NCBI GenBank assembly: GCA_021151825.1
Contig: JAGKWQ010000001.1
Location: 496,001 to 560,000, forward strand
Source of the DNA: Cellvibrionaceae bacterium
Lineage (GTDB): Bacteria; Pseudomonadota; Gammaproteobacteria; Pseudomonadales; Cellvibrionaceae
Length of the DNA: 64,000 bases
Direction: 5' to 3'
This document shows positions 51,544 through 60,890 of the stretch, in pieces (positions within the stretch are counted from its first letter, which is position 1; each line of letters opens with the position of its first letter). Both the position numbers and the translations under genes were made by a program. The notes below the pieces were generated by a model, which saw nothing but the letters and a program-made list of their open reading frames with translations, made no database searches and was not told where the DNA came from.

Positions 51544-54500
51544 TTAGAACTTCGCGCGCAATGACAATGTGTAGCGACGATCCATAACGAACCAGCTACG
51601 GCCAGCGGTCATGCCTTCATCGTTGAGGATTGCCAACGTTTTGGTTTGCTCGTTAGTTAAGTTGGTACCTTGCAGGCCAACAGTGATGTTGTCGTTGATG
51701 TTGTACATGATCGACGCATCCAGCATTCCAATATCATCAGACCACAGTGGGTATTTTGAAATTACGTCACGAGTGGTCAGCAAATATTTTGAACGCCAGT
51801 TGTAAGCCGCACGGAGTTGCCAATCATATTTTTCGTACATCAAGGTGAAGTTTACAGTTTCCTCTGATTGACCTTGCAGTGGCACATTGTTCAGGTTTAC
51901 CCGTGCGCCTGTGTCATTCTCACCACCGTTAGCCCAATCAGTATTTTCATAATCTACTTCGTTGTGTGGAACACCGGAAGATTTGATTTTAGTGAAAGTA
52001 CCTTGAACCCCCAAACCATCCCATGGAGATGGGAGGAAATCAAAGAATTGTTGATAGGCCAATTCGTAACCGTACATTTCACCTTCACCACCATTACGTG
52101 TAGTGGTTACTTCAACCGTGCGTACTTCATCGGGATAAATGGGGTTAGGAATTTGTTGCGGCATAGAACCTTGCACAAAGAAATTTTTCAAATCTTTGTA
52201 GAACAAGGTTGAAGTCAATGAGCCTGTCGGAGCGAAGTACCATTCTAATGAAACATCGTATTGATCTGACTCCATGGGCTTCAGGTAAGTGTTTCCACCT
52301 GAGCCGCGCCACTCGTCAATCTTCATGGAGTTAGGCACATTCACAATTACCGTTTCACCATTTTCAATTACTTCGTAAGGATCATAAGTAACTTCGTATT
52401 GATCCGTACTCATTTTGACATTGTTACGCACATCACCCATATCCGGGTAAGCCACTGCTTTTGCATAGGCAAAGCGCCCTAACAATTGATCTGAAATTTC
52501 CATTTTCAAGTTTAAGCTTGGTAAAAATGCGTCATAGCCTGACTTCGCTGTCGACCAGCCAGAGTTGGTATCACCATATCGACGGTCCGCATCACTGAGC
52601 CAGTTATAACCTTGGCTTACCCAGTCACCTTCTCCTTTCATGAAAGCCGCAACATCCGAATAAGTACCATCCTGGATTTTGCCATTCATGTAACTTACGA
52701 GTTTCGCCGAGGTTAACGGCAAGGAAACTCCTGCTGGTGGTGAATTCACGTCAGGATTATAATTTTTGTCCAACTCTGCAGTTGTTACATATCCCGTTGA
52801 TTCACGCTCCAACTTGATATAACGAACACCGACGTTACCCGCAATTGGGAACTTCAAATCATCAAATCCGAAGTCGGCGCGCACGAATGCAGCACTGTTA
52901 ATTTCTTCAGTAATCGCCAAATCGTTAGGCTGGAACAAACCATACTCGGCGTCATTATTTTCACGGCAGTGATAAGGCTCATAAGTGCCGTTGTCAGATA
53001 ACTCAGGGAAACCTACGTCACCTTCGCACAAACGATTGTCGCGAATATTTTGTACAACACTTCGCTTGATGCCGAGCAACTTGTTGCCGCCCTCAATGCT
53101 CATTACACCACCACGATGGAAGTTACTCCAATCATTGACCTGCACCCAATCCGCTTGATCAGGCGTGTGATCGACATAAAGCGCCCCCTCTGAATACTCA
53201 GGAGCAATAGCTCCCCATCCCCAGCTAGTGGAACGAACAGTTTGCTCGCGCTCTGCGCGACGCACACCAGCCTTGATTTCACGTAATGGGCCCAAGTCTT
53301 CAAATTGATGACTCACATCAAAGCGTACTGCATTGGAATCACCTTCCGAGCGCTCATAGTGACTCATACCCGAACGCCACCAATAACTGGTCGGATCAGT
53401 AAAGTAATTTGTGTCGCCCGCAGGATCATTACTGAAACCAGGCACGTTTGTGAATGCAGCCAACCACTTGTCACGATTGGCATCTCGAACACCGCCCCAT
53501 GGCTCGGTTAACTTCATAGTTGGTGTGCTACCACGAAGATCAACTTCCTGCAGACCCGCTACACCCAAATGAAGCACCAGGTCATCATTGCTGGTTTCGG
53601 CCTTAACATGCTGCAAATCAAGCTCAAACGTCCAGCTATCATCCGGCGTCCACTTAACATTCGCCGTAAAATCTTCTACGAGGGTCTCACCGGCTACGCC
53701 GCGAGTATCAACCTGGAATTTTTGACCAAATTGTGGCATTGAGACCGGATTGCTATTCCCCCAGGTCATTGGGTAACGAAGCCCTCTGGGCTCATCCCAA
53801 ACCTTTTTACCGTCCGCATCCAAATGATAACGACCATGATAAGTTGCCCAACGATCATTACCGTCAGCCATGCTTCCCGCCAAGAAACGACCGCTGTCAT
53901 CAAATAAAAATTCCGAGTCGCCATAAGGGCGAATGCGACGGTCGCTGTCTTTGTATCCGCCCTGGTACTTCATGGCGTCTTCCCACCAATCCAGCTTGGA
54001 GTTGGAGCGGATGTATTCAGTGGTTACCAGGAATTTGTCATCCGTATCTTTCCATTGGAAAGAAGTATTAATACCTTCACGCTCACGCTGATCTTCTTTT
54101 ACCAGGAAGTTCATAGCAGAAGGCATCCAGACTTCACCGTAGGTTTTGTAGTCTGTCGTTGTCATACCCGGGCAGGCTACACCCTCAGCACGTTTATCAA
54201 ATGCTTCAGCACCTGGCAGCCAACAGGGGATATAACGTTTGTAAGCATCGGCCTGGATATTATGGTTTTCTGTAGTCATTTCTGACTTTACAGCATTGAA
54301 CAAGAAACCAAATTCGCCCGCATCTGTTTCCCAACGATTGCTGAATAAGCCGGAAATAGTTGGCTTGGTTTCCTCAGAAAGATCACCGTAAGTAGCCTCT
54401 GCACTGAAGGCAGTCATCATGCCTTCCTGGTCGAATGGCTTACGGGTACGCAAACTTACAGTGCCACCGATACCACCTTCAATCATGTCAGCGGTTTGGT

Positions 54501-54999
54501 TTTTATAAACATCTACACCCGCCATCATTTCAGGAGAAACGTCCTGGAATGACAAACCGCGACCAGAGTTTGCAGTGAACGAATCGCGGCCATTGAATTC
54601 AGAACGGGTTGCGGTCATACCACGGATTACCGCACCGGAGCCTTCAGCAGACATATGGTCAGGATCATCCACAGCGGCGAAACGTTCAATCGAAACACCA
54701 GGAACACGCTGTAAGGCTTCAAGTACTGAGCGATCGGGTAAAGCACCAATGTCAGATGCAGTAACGGAATCAACAAAGGTTGACGCATTACGTTTCACAT
54801 CTTGTGCATTTTGCAAGCTTTGACGCATACCGCTAACAACAATTTCCTCAACATTTTCGGTTGCAGAAGTATTTTCAGTCGCTGCTGTTTGTGCGAATGA
54901 AGGCGCACTTAATGCCATTACGCACAGCGCCAACATGGATTTTTTAAACTGGATTCCCTCGTGTAATTGTGCAGTTTTATTGTTGCTTTGATAACTCAT
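51544..54999 (-). CDS. Large TonB-dependent receptor (TIGR01782-type, oligosaccharide uptake)
   Basis: A 1151-residue outer-membrane receptor. The signal peptide (MLALCVMALSAPSFAQ, ending near residue 37) is preceded by an extended N-terminus. The TonB box region is VEEIVVSGMRQSL. The plug (60-190) shows ASDIGALPDRSVLEALQRVPGVSIER, VIRGMTATRSEFNGRD and VDVYKNQTADMIEGGIGGTVSLRTRKPF, the form found in the large receptors of Xanthomonas, Caulobacter and Cellvibrio that import plant oligosaccharides. The barrel ends in RYTLSLRAKF. The ribosome site is AAGGGG. It is not in an operon with the xylan genes, so the ligand is unknown; xylo- or other oligosaccharides are likely. Confidence 0.92.
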   Translation of the reverse strand: MSYQSNNKTAQLHEGIQFKKSMLALCVMALSAPSFAQTAATENTSATENVEEIVVSGMRQSLQNAQDVKRNASTFVDSVTASDIGALPDRSVLEALQRVPGVSIERFAAVDDPDHMSAEGSGAVIRGMTATRSEFNGRDSFTANSGRGLSFQDVSPEMMAGVDVYKNQTADMIEGGIGGTVSLRTRKPFDQEGMMTAFSAEATYGDLSEETKPTISGLFSNRWETDAGEFGFLFNAVKSEMTTENHNIQADAYKRYIPCWLPGAEAFDKRAEGVACPGMTTTDYKTYGEVWMPSAMNFLVKEDQREREGINTSFQWKDTDDKFLVTTEYIRSNSKLDWWEDAMKYQGGYKDSDRRIRPYGDSEFLFDDSGRFLAGSMADGNDRWATYHGRYHLDADGKKVWDEPRGLRYPMTWGNSNPVSMPQFGQKFQVDTRGVAGETLVEDFTANVKWTPDDSWTFELDLQHVKAETSNDDLVLHLGVAGLQEVDLRGSTPTMKLTEPWGGVRDANRDKWLAAFTNVPGFSNDPAGDTNYFTDPTSYWWRSGMSHYERSEGDSNAVRFDVSHQFEDLGPLREIKAGVRRAEREQTVRSTSWGWGAIAPEYSEGALYVDHTPDQADWVQVNDWSNFHRGGVMSIEGGNKLLGIKRSVVQNIRDNRLCEGDVGFPELSDNGTYEPYHCRENNDAEYGLFQPNDLAITEEINSAAFVRADFGFDDLKFPIAGNVGVRYIKLERESTGYVTTAELDKNYNPDVNSPPAGVSLPLTSAKLVSYMNGKIQDGTYSDVAAFMKGEGDWVSQGYNWLSDADRRYGDTNSGWSTAKSGYDAFLPSLNLKMEISDQLLGRFAYAKAVAYPDMGDVRNNVKMSTDQYEVTYDPYEVIENGETVIVNVPNSMKIDEWRGSGGNTYLKPMESDQYDVSLEWYFAPTGSLTSTLFYKDLKNFFVQGSMPQQIPNPIYPDEVRTVEVTTTRNGGEGEMYGYELAYQQFFDFLPSPWDGLGVQGTFTKIKSSGVPHNEVDYENTDWANGGENDTGARVNLNNVPLQGQSEETVNFTLMYEKYDWQLRAAYNWRSKYLLTTRDVISKYPLWSDDIGMLDASIMYNINDNITVGLQGTNLTNEQTKTLAILNDEGMTAGRSWFVMDRRYTLSLRAKF

Positions 55000-55337
55000 G
55001 AACTACCCCTTCTTAAATTTATGATTAGGTGGCGAAGATCTGACCAGTGCATGCGCACCAGGACTCGGGTGTATCTCCCAGTGCACACTGGACCACACCC
55101 AACTTGCACACTAGTGAACTAATGCACATGTCGCCATGCTAAGTTGGCGCTTAAGTATTGTCAATCTGACCATAAGATAGGGGTTATACGCTTTTTGTAT
55201 AACCAACAGGGAAACCGCCCAATGGCGAAGGGGTTGCCGGGAAAATATCCAGCATCGATAAGGGCCATAAGCGGAACAGGATAAAAAAACACCGGATTAA
55301 TAATCCGGTGCTCAAGACAGGAAAGGGTAAAGAATGA
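55000..55337. promoter_or_regulatory. Upstream region of the large receptor with TGCACA repeats
   Basis: This 338-base gap includes the terminator of the PfpI-like gene at its far end. Three TGCACA hexamers (55082, 55105, 55123) and a related TGCATGCGCAC lie within 80 bases, 80-130 bases upstream of the receptor start. These are candidate regulator sites. I see no gene here. Confidence 0.4.
55284..55311 (-). terminator. Terminator after the DJ-1/PfpI gene
   Basis: The stem CACCGGATTA / TAATCCGGTG is followed on the minus strand by TTTTTTTATCC. It lies 27 bases past the stop at 55338. Confidence 0.88.
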
Positions 55338-56228
55338 TTAAGGGGCTTTCTGCGCGTTCAATGCCTCGATAAATACTGCCGTAAACTCTTCATCAGAAAA
55401 CGGCTGGCGACCGGTAATTAGCTCTCGATCTTTCACCACATGGTTCTGCCAGGATTTTCCGGATTCAACAATCCCACCCGCTTCTGCCAAGGCTTCCGCC
55501 GGGTAAAAAAGTACTTTTCCATTGAGTTGGGATTGCTCTGCCATACGCTCTTCCGCGGTGCCAAATACGGTCATGCGATAGCCAGCGTAAGGCCAATTTT
55601 TACTAGCGCGTTCAAGCGCTGCCGCATCACCGGTTGCGGCAGCGGTAGCGAATGCCTGCGCATCCGGTAGCGCCGACAGCAATGCAACCGGGCCATGGCA
55701 AATCAGTGCAGTCGGCTTATTTGCCACATGAAACTCACGCAACAACTTACCCAGTTCAACATTTGTCGTTAAATCGCCAAGGGGCGCATGACCACCGGGA
55801 ACGAAAACACCGCTATAACTAGCAGTACCTTGCTTTAACACTTGCGCAAAGCTGAGTGGCTTTTTCAAACCCGGTAAGCTTTGGGCAAAACTTTTCATTT
55901 GCTCCAGTGATTGTTTATTACCGCCGAAGAACTTTGCATCCAGCGAATGTACATCCCAATTCGCAGCATTCCCTTTCGGATTCGCGAATACCGGCTCATA
56001 TCCCGCTGCAATCAGCGCTTTTACGGGAACTGTCAATTCATTGAGGAAATACCCGGTGGGATAGATTTTACCCTCTTGCAGTGAAATTTCACTCACACTC
56101 GATACCACCACCAACACCTTGTCTTTGCTATCCGCTGCTAACGCATTCACTGCTGCAACACTTGCCACGCCCACAACAAGAACAGCCGCAAATAATTGCC
56201 GCGCCTTTGATAACCATGAATTTGCCAT
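55338..56228 (-). CDS. Periplasmic DJ-1/PfpI family protein
   Basis: A 296-residue exported protein. The ATG at 56226-56228 follows GGAGGT by 5 bases. The signal peptide is residues 1-31 (QLFAAVLVVGVASVAAVNALA). The DJ-1/PfpI fold shows KVLVVVSSVSEI, PVFANPKGNAANWD, GVFVPGGHAPLGDL and PTALICHGPVALLSA with nucleophile Cys177 followed by His, as in Hsp31-like members. It ends with LITGRQPFSDEEFTAVFIEAL, typical of this family. Most relatives are cytoplasmic chaperone/deglycase-like proteins; export is less common. The gene diverges from a LysR-type regulator at 56422, which probably controls it. Activity is not known. Confidence 0.88.
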   Translation of the reverse strand: MANSWLSKARQLFAAVLVVGVASVAAVNALAADSKDKVLVVVSSVSEISLQEGKIYPTGYFLNELTVPVKALIAAGYEPVFANPKGNAANWDVHSLDAKFFGGNKQSLEQMKSFAQSLPGLKKPLSFAQVLKQGTASYSGVFVPGGHAPLGDLTTNVELGKLLREFHVANKPTALICHGPVALLSALPDAQAFATAAATGDAAALERASKNWPYAGYRMTVFGTAEERMAEQSQLNGKVLFYPAEALAEAGGIVESGKSWQNHVVKDRELITGRQPFSDEEFTAVFIEALNAQKAP

Positions 56229-56421
56229 AACAACCTCCACATAAATAAACCTGTTATTCCGTCACTCAATGTAATTAATCGACAATGGAACAACACCCGA
56301 GTTCATATGCAGTAAATTCGCGCCACACGCATCATTCACTACCTATAGTTGCCACTCTAGCGATGTGGATTTATATGTTGTAGATTCAGCCGATCACTTC
56401 ATTATTAACCTGGTGTAACAA

Positions 56422-57339
56422 ATGGATCGAAAGTTCTACAGCAACAATCTGGGCAGCATCCAGATTTTCTGTAAGTCCGCCGAGCTGGAAAGTTTTTCTG
56501 CAACAGCAATAGCGCTGGGCATCACTCCCGCCGCCGTGAGCCGCTCCATAGCACGCATTGAAAGCCGTATGGGCGTGCGGTTATTTGCGCGCTCCACTCG
56601 CCATATTCGCCTCACCGATGAAGGCAAACTGTATTACGACGAATGCATTCGCGCATTGCAGCAACTGGAAGCCGCCGAGCGCTTACTGACCGGTGGCCTG
56701 AACACACCGCGCGGCACATTGCGTATCAGCGTACCCACTACGTATGGCCATTGCCGGGTGATGCCGGTGATCCACAAATATCACCAACGTTATCCGGACG
56801 TTGCATTGGAAATTAATATCTCCAATCGCAATATCGATTTCATCGAAGAAGGTTATGACCTCGCCATTCGCTTAGGCCAACCAAAAGATTCGCGCTTAAT
56901 TGCGCGTAAATTGGAAGATGCGCAACTCGGTATTTACGCCGCACCGGAATATTTAGCGCAACGCGGCACACCGCAAACATTGGATGATTTAACACAACAC
57001 GATTGCATTCACTTCATCATGCCCGCCACCGGCAAACCCATGCACTGGACTTTCCATTGCGATGGCGAAGAAATCACACTTGATATTCATAGCAGCATTC
57101 ACATTACCGGCGATGTCCTCGGTTGCATAACCTACGCCGCAGCCGGCGGCGGCCTTGTACAAACTTACGACTTTATCGCTGCACAAAAGCAATATAGTAA
57201 TTTGGTGGAAGTACTGACACCGTATCGCGGCGCTTCGCGCAGTTTTTCAGTGTTGTATCCGCACGCAAGAATCCTCGCGCCGAAAACGCGAGCGTTTATT
57301 GATTTGTTGGTGGAGGAGTGCGGAAATAACAAAAATTAA
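56422..57339 (+). CDS. LysR-family transcriptional regulator
   Basis: A 305-residue regulator. Residues 10-70 form the winged helix-turn-helix (IQIFCKSAELESFSATAIALGITPAAVSRSIARIESRMGVRLFARSTRHIRLT). Residues 95-300 form the LysR substrate-binding domain (GTLRISVPTTYGHCRVMPVI, DLAIRLGQPKDSRLIARKL). The close match of RHIRLTDEG and DLAIRLG marks the large CrgA/DsdC-like subgroup. It is transcribed away from the DJ-1/PfpI gene with 193 bases between, the usual LysR arrangement for control of the neighbour. The inducer is unknown. There is no strong ribosome site (GGTG only). Confidence 0.92.
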   Translation: MDRKFYSNNLGSIQIFCKSAELESFSATAIALGITPAAVSRSIARIESRMGVRLFARSTRHIRLTDEGKLYYDECIRALQQLEAAERLLTGGLNTPRGTLRISVPTTYGHCRVMPVIHKYHQRYPDVALEINISNRNIDFIEEGYDLAIRLGQPKDSRLIARKLEDAQLGIYAAPEYLAQRGTPQTLDDLTQHDCIHFIMPATGKPMHWTFHCDGEEITLDIHSSIHITGDVLGCITYAAAGGGLVQTYDFIAAQKQYSNLVEVLTPYRGASRSFSVLYPHARILAPKTRAFIDLLVEECGNNKN

Positions 57340-57422
57340 ATCGTTAAAAATTTACTCTGACACAAGAAAACGCAATAATCTAACATACCCACTCAATCTG
57401 GATATAAAAATCAAGGACTCTT

Positions 57423-57644
57423 ATGAACAATAAAAAACTCGCTCGCTCAAACAACAAAGTTATTGCCGGCGTTTGCGGTGGCTTCGCTGAATTTATTGAT
57501 TGGCCCGCCAGCAAAATCCGCTGGCTGTGGGTATTAATAACGCTCTTTACAGGCGGTACGCTGATTATCGCTTACATAATCTGCGTAATTGTTTTTCCTG
57601 CGCCGCCTAAAAAACTCGACCTAAACGATTTCAGGCAACAATGA
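57423..57644 (+). CDS. PspC domain protein
   Basis: A 73-residue small membrane protein with the PspC domain: KLARSNNKVIAGVCGGFAEF, then WPASKIRWLWVLITLF and a transmembrane helix (TLIIAYIICVIVFPAPP). The length is typical for stand-alone PspC-domain proteins. An AAGGA ribosome site lies 7 bases upstream. No pspA or pspB is nearby, so it is not in a classical phage-shock operon. Its end overlaps the convergent PAP2 gene by 14 bases. Confidence 0.88.
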   Translation: MNNKKLARSNNKVIAGVCGGFAEFIDWPASKIRWLWVLITLFTGGTLIIAYIICVIVFPAPPKKLDLNDFRQQ

Positions 57645-58299
57645 CCATCACAATATATTTATAAACTGCATACAAGGCGAACGGAAAATAAAGTATGTGT
57701 GTAGTTACAATACATCGCTGACTACACACAACTATAGGTAATCGTCCACACATAACGGCAATCAAAATACCTAGCCCCGCTCCCACAAATACATCTGCTG
57801 GCCAATGCACTCCAAGTGCAATTCTCGATACTGCAATCGTAGCCATCAATGCAACCAACACTAATTGGCCAAACACATTTAGCCGCAAATACCGCAACAA
57901 AAATGTTCCCAATAAAAATGCAGTAACGATATGACCCGATGGCATTGAATAATTAGTTGCCGCCATACTTTCGGTTAGAAGATGAAAGCTACTTTCAAAA
58001 TCTGAGGAATGCTCAGGTCGCGGAATTGCAAATAATCGTTTAAGCCCTTCAGATGCCGCCAACCCCAGCATCGCACCAATTAATCCTTTCGCTAGCAAAT
58101 CAGTTTGTTTACGAAATATTAAATAAAATATGCAGCCTGCAAAAGCACCATCACCTAACGTTGTAATAGCTTTCCAGAAATTGGCATTCGGAAATAACGA
58201 ATTAATAAATAGAAAAACAGAATGATTAAGTGAGGAAAGCCAATGAAGAAATGCGCCAGCGAAAATTAATGTAACGGCAACAATAAACGACAATTTCAT
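57631..58299 (-). CDS. PAP2-family phosphatase
   Basis: A 222-residue inner-membrane protein with about six helices. The three PAP2 motifs are present: KRLFAIPRP (K-x6-R-P), YSMPSGH (P-S-G-H) and SRIALGVHWPADV (S-R-x5-H-x3-D). Such enzymes dephosphorylate lipid phosphates such as undecaprenyl pyrophosphate or phosphatidylglycerol phosphate on the periplasmic side. The substrate cannot be told. It overlaps the convergent PspC gene by 14 bases. Confidence 0.9.
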   Translation of the reverse strand: MKLSFIVAVTLIFAGAFLHWLSSLNHSVFLFINSLFPNANFWKAITTLGDGAFAGCIFYLIFRKQTDLLAKGLIGAMLGLAASEGLKRLFAIPRPEHSSDFESSFHLLTESMAATNYSMPSGHIVTAFLLGTFLLRYLRLNVFGQLVLVALMATIAVSRIALGVHWPADVFVGAGLGILIAVMCGRLPIVVCSQRCIVTTHILYFPFALYAVYKYIVMVIVA

Positions 58300-58324
58300 T
58301 CCATTAAAACCTGATAACCACTTA

Positions 58325-58352
58325 AAAAAAGGCGACTCAAAAGCCGCCTTTG
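58325..58352 (-). terminator. Terminator after orn
   Basis: On the minus strand AAAGGCGGCTTTTGAGTCGC forms a stem AAAGGCG / CGCCTTT followed by TTTTTTT. It lies about 20 bases past the orn stop at 58370. Confidence 0.8.
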
Positions 58353-58369
58353 CACTACTTTAAAAACTA

Positions 58370-58927
58370 TTAATCCATCTTAAAAAACGTTGCGCGATAA
58401 TGCTGCAACTCTGCAATTGAGTCTTTAATGTCATCCAACGCTAAATGCGCGCCGGATTTTTTTACACCGGCGATTACATCGGGGCGCCAGCGGCGAGCCA
58501 GTTCTTTTACCGTGCTTACATCCAGATTGCGATAGTGGAAATAGGCCTCCAGCGTTGGCATACCGCGCACTAAAAAGCGGCGGTCCTGGCAGATGGAGTT
58601 TCCGCTGATCGGTGATTTACCTTTGGGAACCCATTGCTCCAGAAATTTAATGGTTTCGGCTTCCGCTTGCTCAGCGCTGATTTTGCTATCGCGCACACGC
58701 TGGGTGAGGCCGGATTTACCGTGCTGATTGGTGTTCCATTCGTCCATATTGAGCATGATGCTGTCAGGCTGGTGAACGGCAAATACCGGACCCTCAGCGA
58801 GGATGTTGAGGTCGGCATCGGTGACGATGGTGGCGATTTCGATGATTACGTCAGTATCGGGATCAAGGCCAGTCATTTCCAGATCGATCCAGATCAGGTT
58901 GTTTTCATTCGGGGTTGGAGTTGTCAT
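58370..58927 (-). CDS. orn: Oligoribonuclease
   Basis: A 185-residue 3'-to-5' exoribonuclease of the DEDDh class that degrades di- to pentaribonucleotides, including pGpG from c-di-GMP turnover. Motifs: LIWIDLEMTGLD with Asp15 and Glu17, GNSICQDRRFLVRGMP and the final SGAHLALDDIKDSI with the catalytic His and Asp. Length and sequence match Orn closely. A GAGGAA ribosome site precedes the ATG. It is divergent from rsgA at 59014, the standard arrangement in gammaproteobacteria. Confidence 0.96.
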   Translation of the reverse strand: MTTPTPNENNLIWIDLEMTGLDPDTDVIIEIATIVTDADLNILAEGPVFAVHQPDSIMLNMDEWNTNQHGKSGLTQRVRDSKISAEQAEAETIKFLEQWVPKGKSPISGNSICQDRRFLVRGMPTLEAYFHYRNLDVSTVKELARRWRPDVIAGVKKSGAHLALDDIKDSIAELQHYRATFFKMD

Positions 58928-59013
58928 AGGTTATTCCTCATAAATCAGGCACAATGTTTGCCAGACTAAACCATAAATCGCCCGCTAGCCAATCGAGACC
59001 TGAAAAACCACGC

Positions 59014-60036
59014 ATGTCCAAACGTAAACTCACCCGCCGCCAGCAATGGCGCATCGACAAAATCCAGGAAGAACGCAGCGCCCGCGCGGCAAAACGCGAT
59101 CAATTGGCTGACGAGCATTTAAATGACACCGAATTGGGTCCGGAGCAGCACGGGTTGATCATCACCCATTTCGGTACTCAGGTCGTGGTGGAATCCACTG
59201 AGGGCGAAAATGCCGGCCAGCACCAGCGCTGCCACTTTCGCAGCAACCTGGGCTCGTTAGTAACGGGCGATAGGGTGGCTTGGCGCGCGGGCAATCCAAC
59301 CGGGGTTGTGGTCGCGGTAATGCCGCGCGATTCAGCATTACAACGCCCCGACCCGCACGGTGATATGAAAACGGTGGCGGCGAATATTGATCGCATTATG
59401 ATTGTGGTCGCGCCCTATCCCGAACCCCACGCCAATTTAATTGATCGCTATTTGGTCGCCGCTAACGCAATTGAAATAGAACCTGTGTTAGTAATTAATA
59501 AAATCGATCGCATCGATGATACAACGCGCGAAAAAGTTTCTTATCTGGAAAATACCTATCGCGAATTGGGTTACAAGGTACTGATGGTTTCAACCAAAAC
59601 TGATCACGGTTTGGATGAACTACGCGAATATCTGAAAGATTACACCAGTGTATTTGTGGGCCAGTCAGGCGTGGGTAAATCATCGTTAATTAATGCACTT
59701 CTGCCTGAATCCAATTTGCGTGTAGGTGATTTATCCGAACGCCAGCAAGGCACGCACACGACGACCAGCGCCATGCTGTTACATTTTCCAGCCGGCGGCC
59801 ATTTAATTGACTCGCCCGGTATTCGCGAATTTGGTTTGTGGCATATGGAAGAAGATGAAGTACTGGAAGGCTTTATCGAATTCAAACCATTTATTGGCCA
59901 CTGTAAGTTTCGCGATTGCTCGCACCGCCACGAACCCGGCTGTGCGATTTTAAAAGCACGGGATGATGGCCGGATTAGCGAAACCAGAATGAGTTCTTAT
60001 CGTTATATTTTGCGTACATTGAATGAAAATAGTTAA
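59014..60036 (+). CDS. rsgA: Ribosome small-subunit-dependent GTPase A
   Basis: A 340-residue GTPase that acts in 30S subunit maturation. The ATG at 59014 gives the usual basic start (MSKRKLTRRQQWRIDKIQEE). The OB domain precedes a circularly permuted GTPase: NKIDRIDD (G4) comes before GQSGVGKSSLINAL (G1, Gly216 on), then DSPGIREFGLW (G3). The C-terminal zinc site is CKFRDCSHRHEPGC from about residue 297. Length and order are standard. It is followed 38 bases later by the rhodanese gene, in the same direction. Confidence 0.96.
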   Translation: MSKRKLTRRQQWRIDKIQEERSARAAKRDQLADEHLNDTELGPEQHGLIITHFGTQVVVESTEGENAGQHQRCHFRSNLGSLVTGDRVAWRAGNPTGVVVAVMPRDSALQRPDPHGDMKTVAANIDRIMIVVAPYPEPHANLIDRYLVAANAIEIEPVLVINKIDRIDDTTREKVSYLENTYRELGYKVLMVSTKTDHGLDELREYLKDYTSVFVGQSGVGKSSLINALLPESNLRVGDLSERQQGTHTTTSAMLLHFPAGGHLIDSPGIREFGLWHMEEDEVLEGFIEFKPFIGHCKFRDCSHRHEPGCAILKARDDGRISETRMSSYRYILRTLNENS

Positions 60037-60074
60037 AAAAAGCGCACCGATTTTAATTTCATAAGGAGCACCCC

Positions 60075-60881
60075 ATGGCCTTACCCTTTGTGATTGAACC
60101 CACACAGCTCGCGGCGTTACTTGCACAGCCTACGAGCAAATTATTGATTATTGATATGTGCGCCGAACCTACTTATTTGCGCGGCCATATCGATGGTGCG
60201 ATTCATGTACCACCACACAAAATTCTAGTGGCTGAACAGCCAGTGCCGGGCAAAATTGCACCGGTAGAAAAATTGAATCGCGTGTTTTCATTTTTGGGTT
60301 TAACGCCCGACACTCACGTTGTTGTTTACGACGATGAAGGTGGTGGCTGGGCCGGGCGAATGATCTGGACACTGGATGCCATTGGCCACAAACATTATTC
60401 CTATTTAAATGGCGGTTTGCATGCGTGGATCGCGTCAGGGCAATCGTTGACACAAGAAATTCCCGTCGTCACACCGAGCACTGTTAACGTAAAAATTGAT
60501 CCAAAAGTGGTTATTGAAATTCCCGATATTATCGGTGAATTGGATCGTGCAGACTTTGTAGTATGGGACGCACGCAGCCCGCAAGAATATTCAGGCGAAC
60601 GAGTGACTGCGCAAAAAAATGGCCATATCCCCGGTGCAATCAATTGTGAGTGGACGAATTTAATGGACCCGAATAATGCGTTACGTATTCGCAGTGATGC
60701 GCGCGAATATCTCGCTGCATTGGGATTGACTGCCAACAAACGTATTGTCACCCATTGCCAGGGGCACCATCGTTCCGGCTTTACTTATTTGGTGGGCAAA
60801 GCCGTGGGATTAAATATTCGTGGTTATCATGGTTCCTGGGCAGAATGGGGCAATCACCCAAGCACGCCGGTTGAACAATAA
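60075..60881 (+). CDS. Thiosulfate/3-mercaptopyruvate sulfurtransferase-like rhodanese
   Basis: A 268-residue protein of two rhodanese domains. The first (10-125) contains LLIIDMCAEPTYLRGHIDGA and VVVYDDEGGGWAGRMIWTL, where the active Cys is replaced by acidic residues. The second (150-265) has VVWDARSPQEYSG and THCQGHHRSGFTYLV with catalytic Cys228. This matches the SseA/rhodanese group that moves sulfur from thiosulfate or mercaptopyruvate. An AAGGAG ribosome site precedes the ATG. In Pseudomonas a similar gene lies between the orn-rsgA-motAB block and psd; here it follows rsgA directly. It is convergent with the acyltransferase. Confidence 0.9.
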   Translation: MALPFVIEPTQLAALLAQPTSKLLIIDMCAEPTYLRGHIDGAIHVPPHKILVAEQPVPGKIAPVEKLNRVFSFLGLTPDTHVVVYDDEGGGWAGRMIWTLDAIGHKHYSYLNGGLHAWIASGQSLTQEIPVVTPSTVNVKIDPKVVIEIPDIIGELDRADFVVWDARSPQEYSGERVTAQKNGHIPGAINCEWTNLMDPNNALRIRSDAREYLAALGLTANKRIVTHCQGHHRSGFTYLVGKAVGLNIRGYHGSWAEWGNHPSTPVEQ

Positions 60882-60890
60882 ACCATCGCC

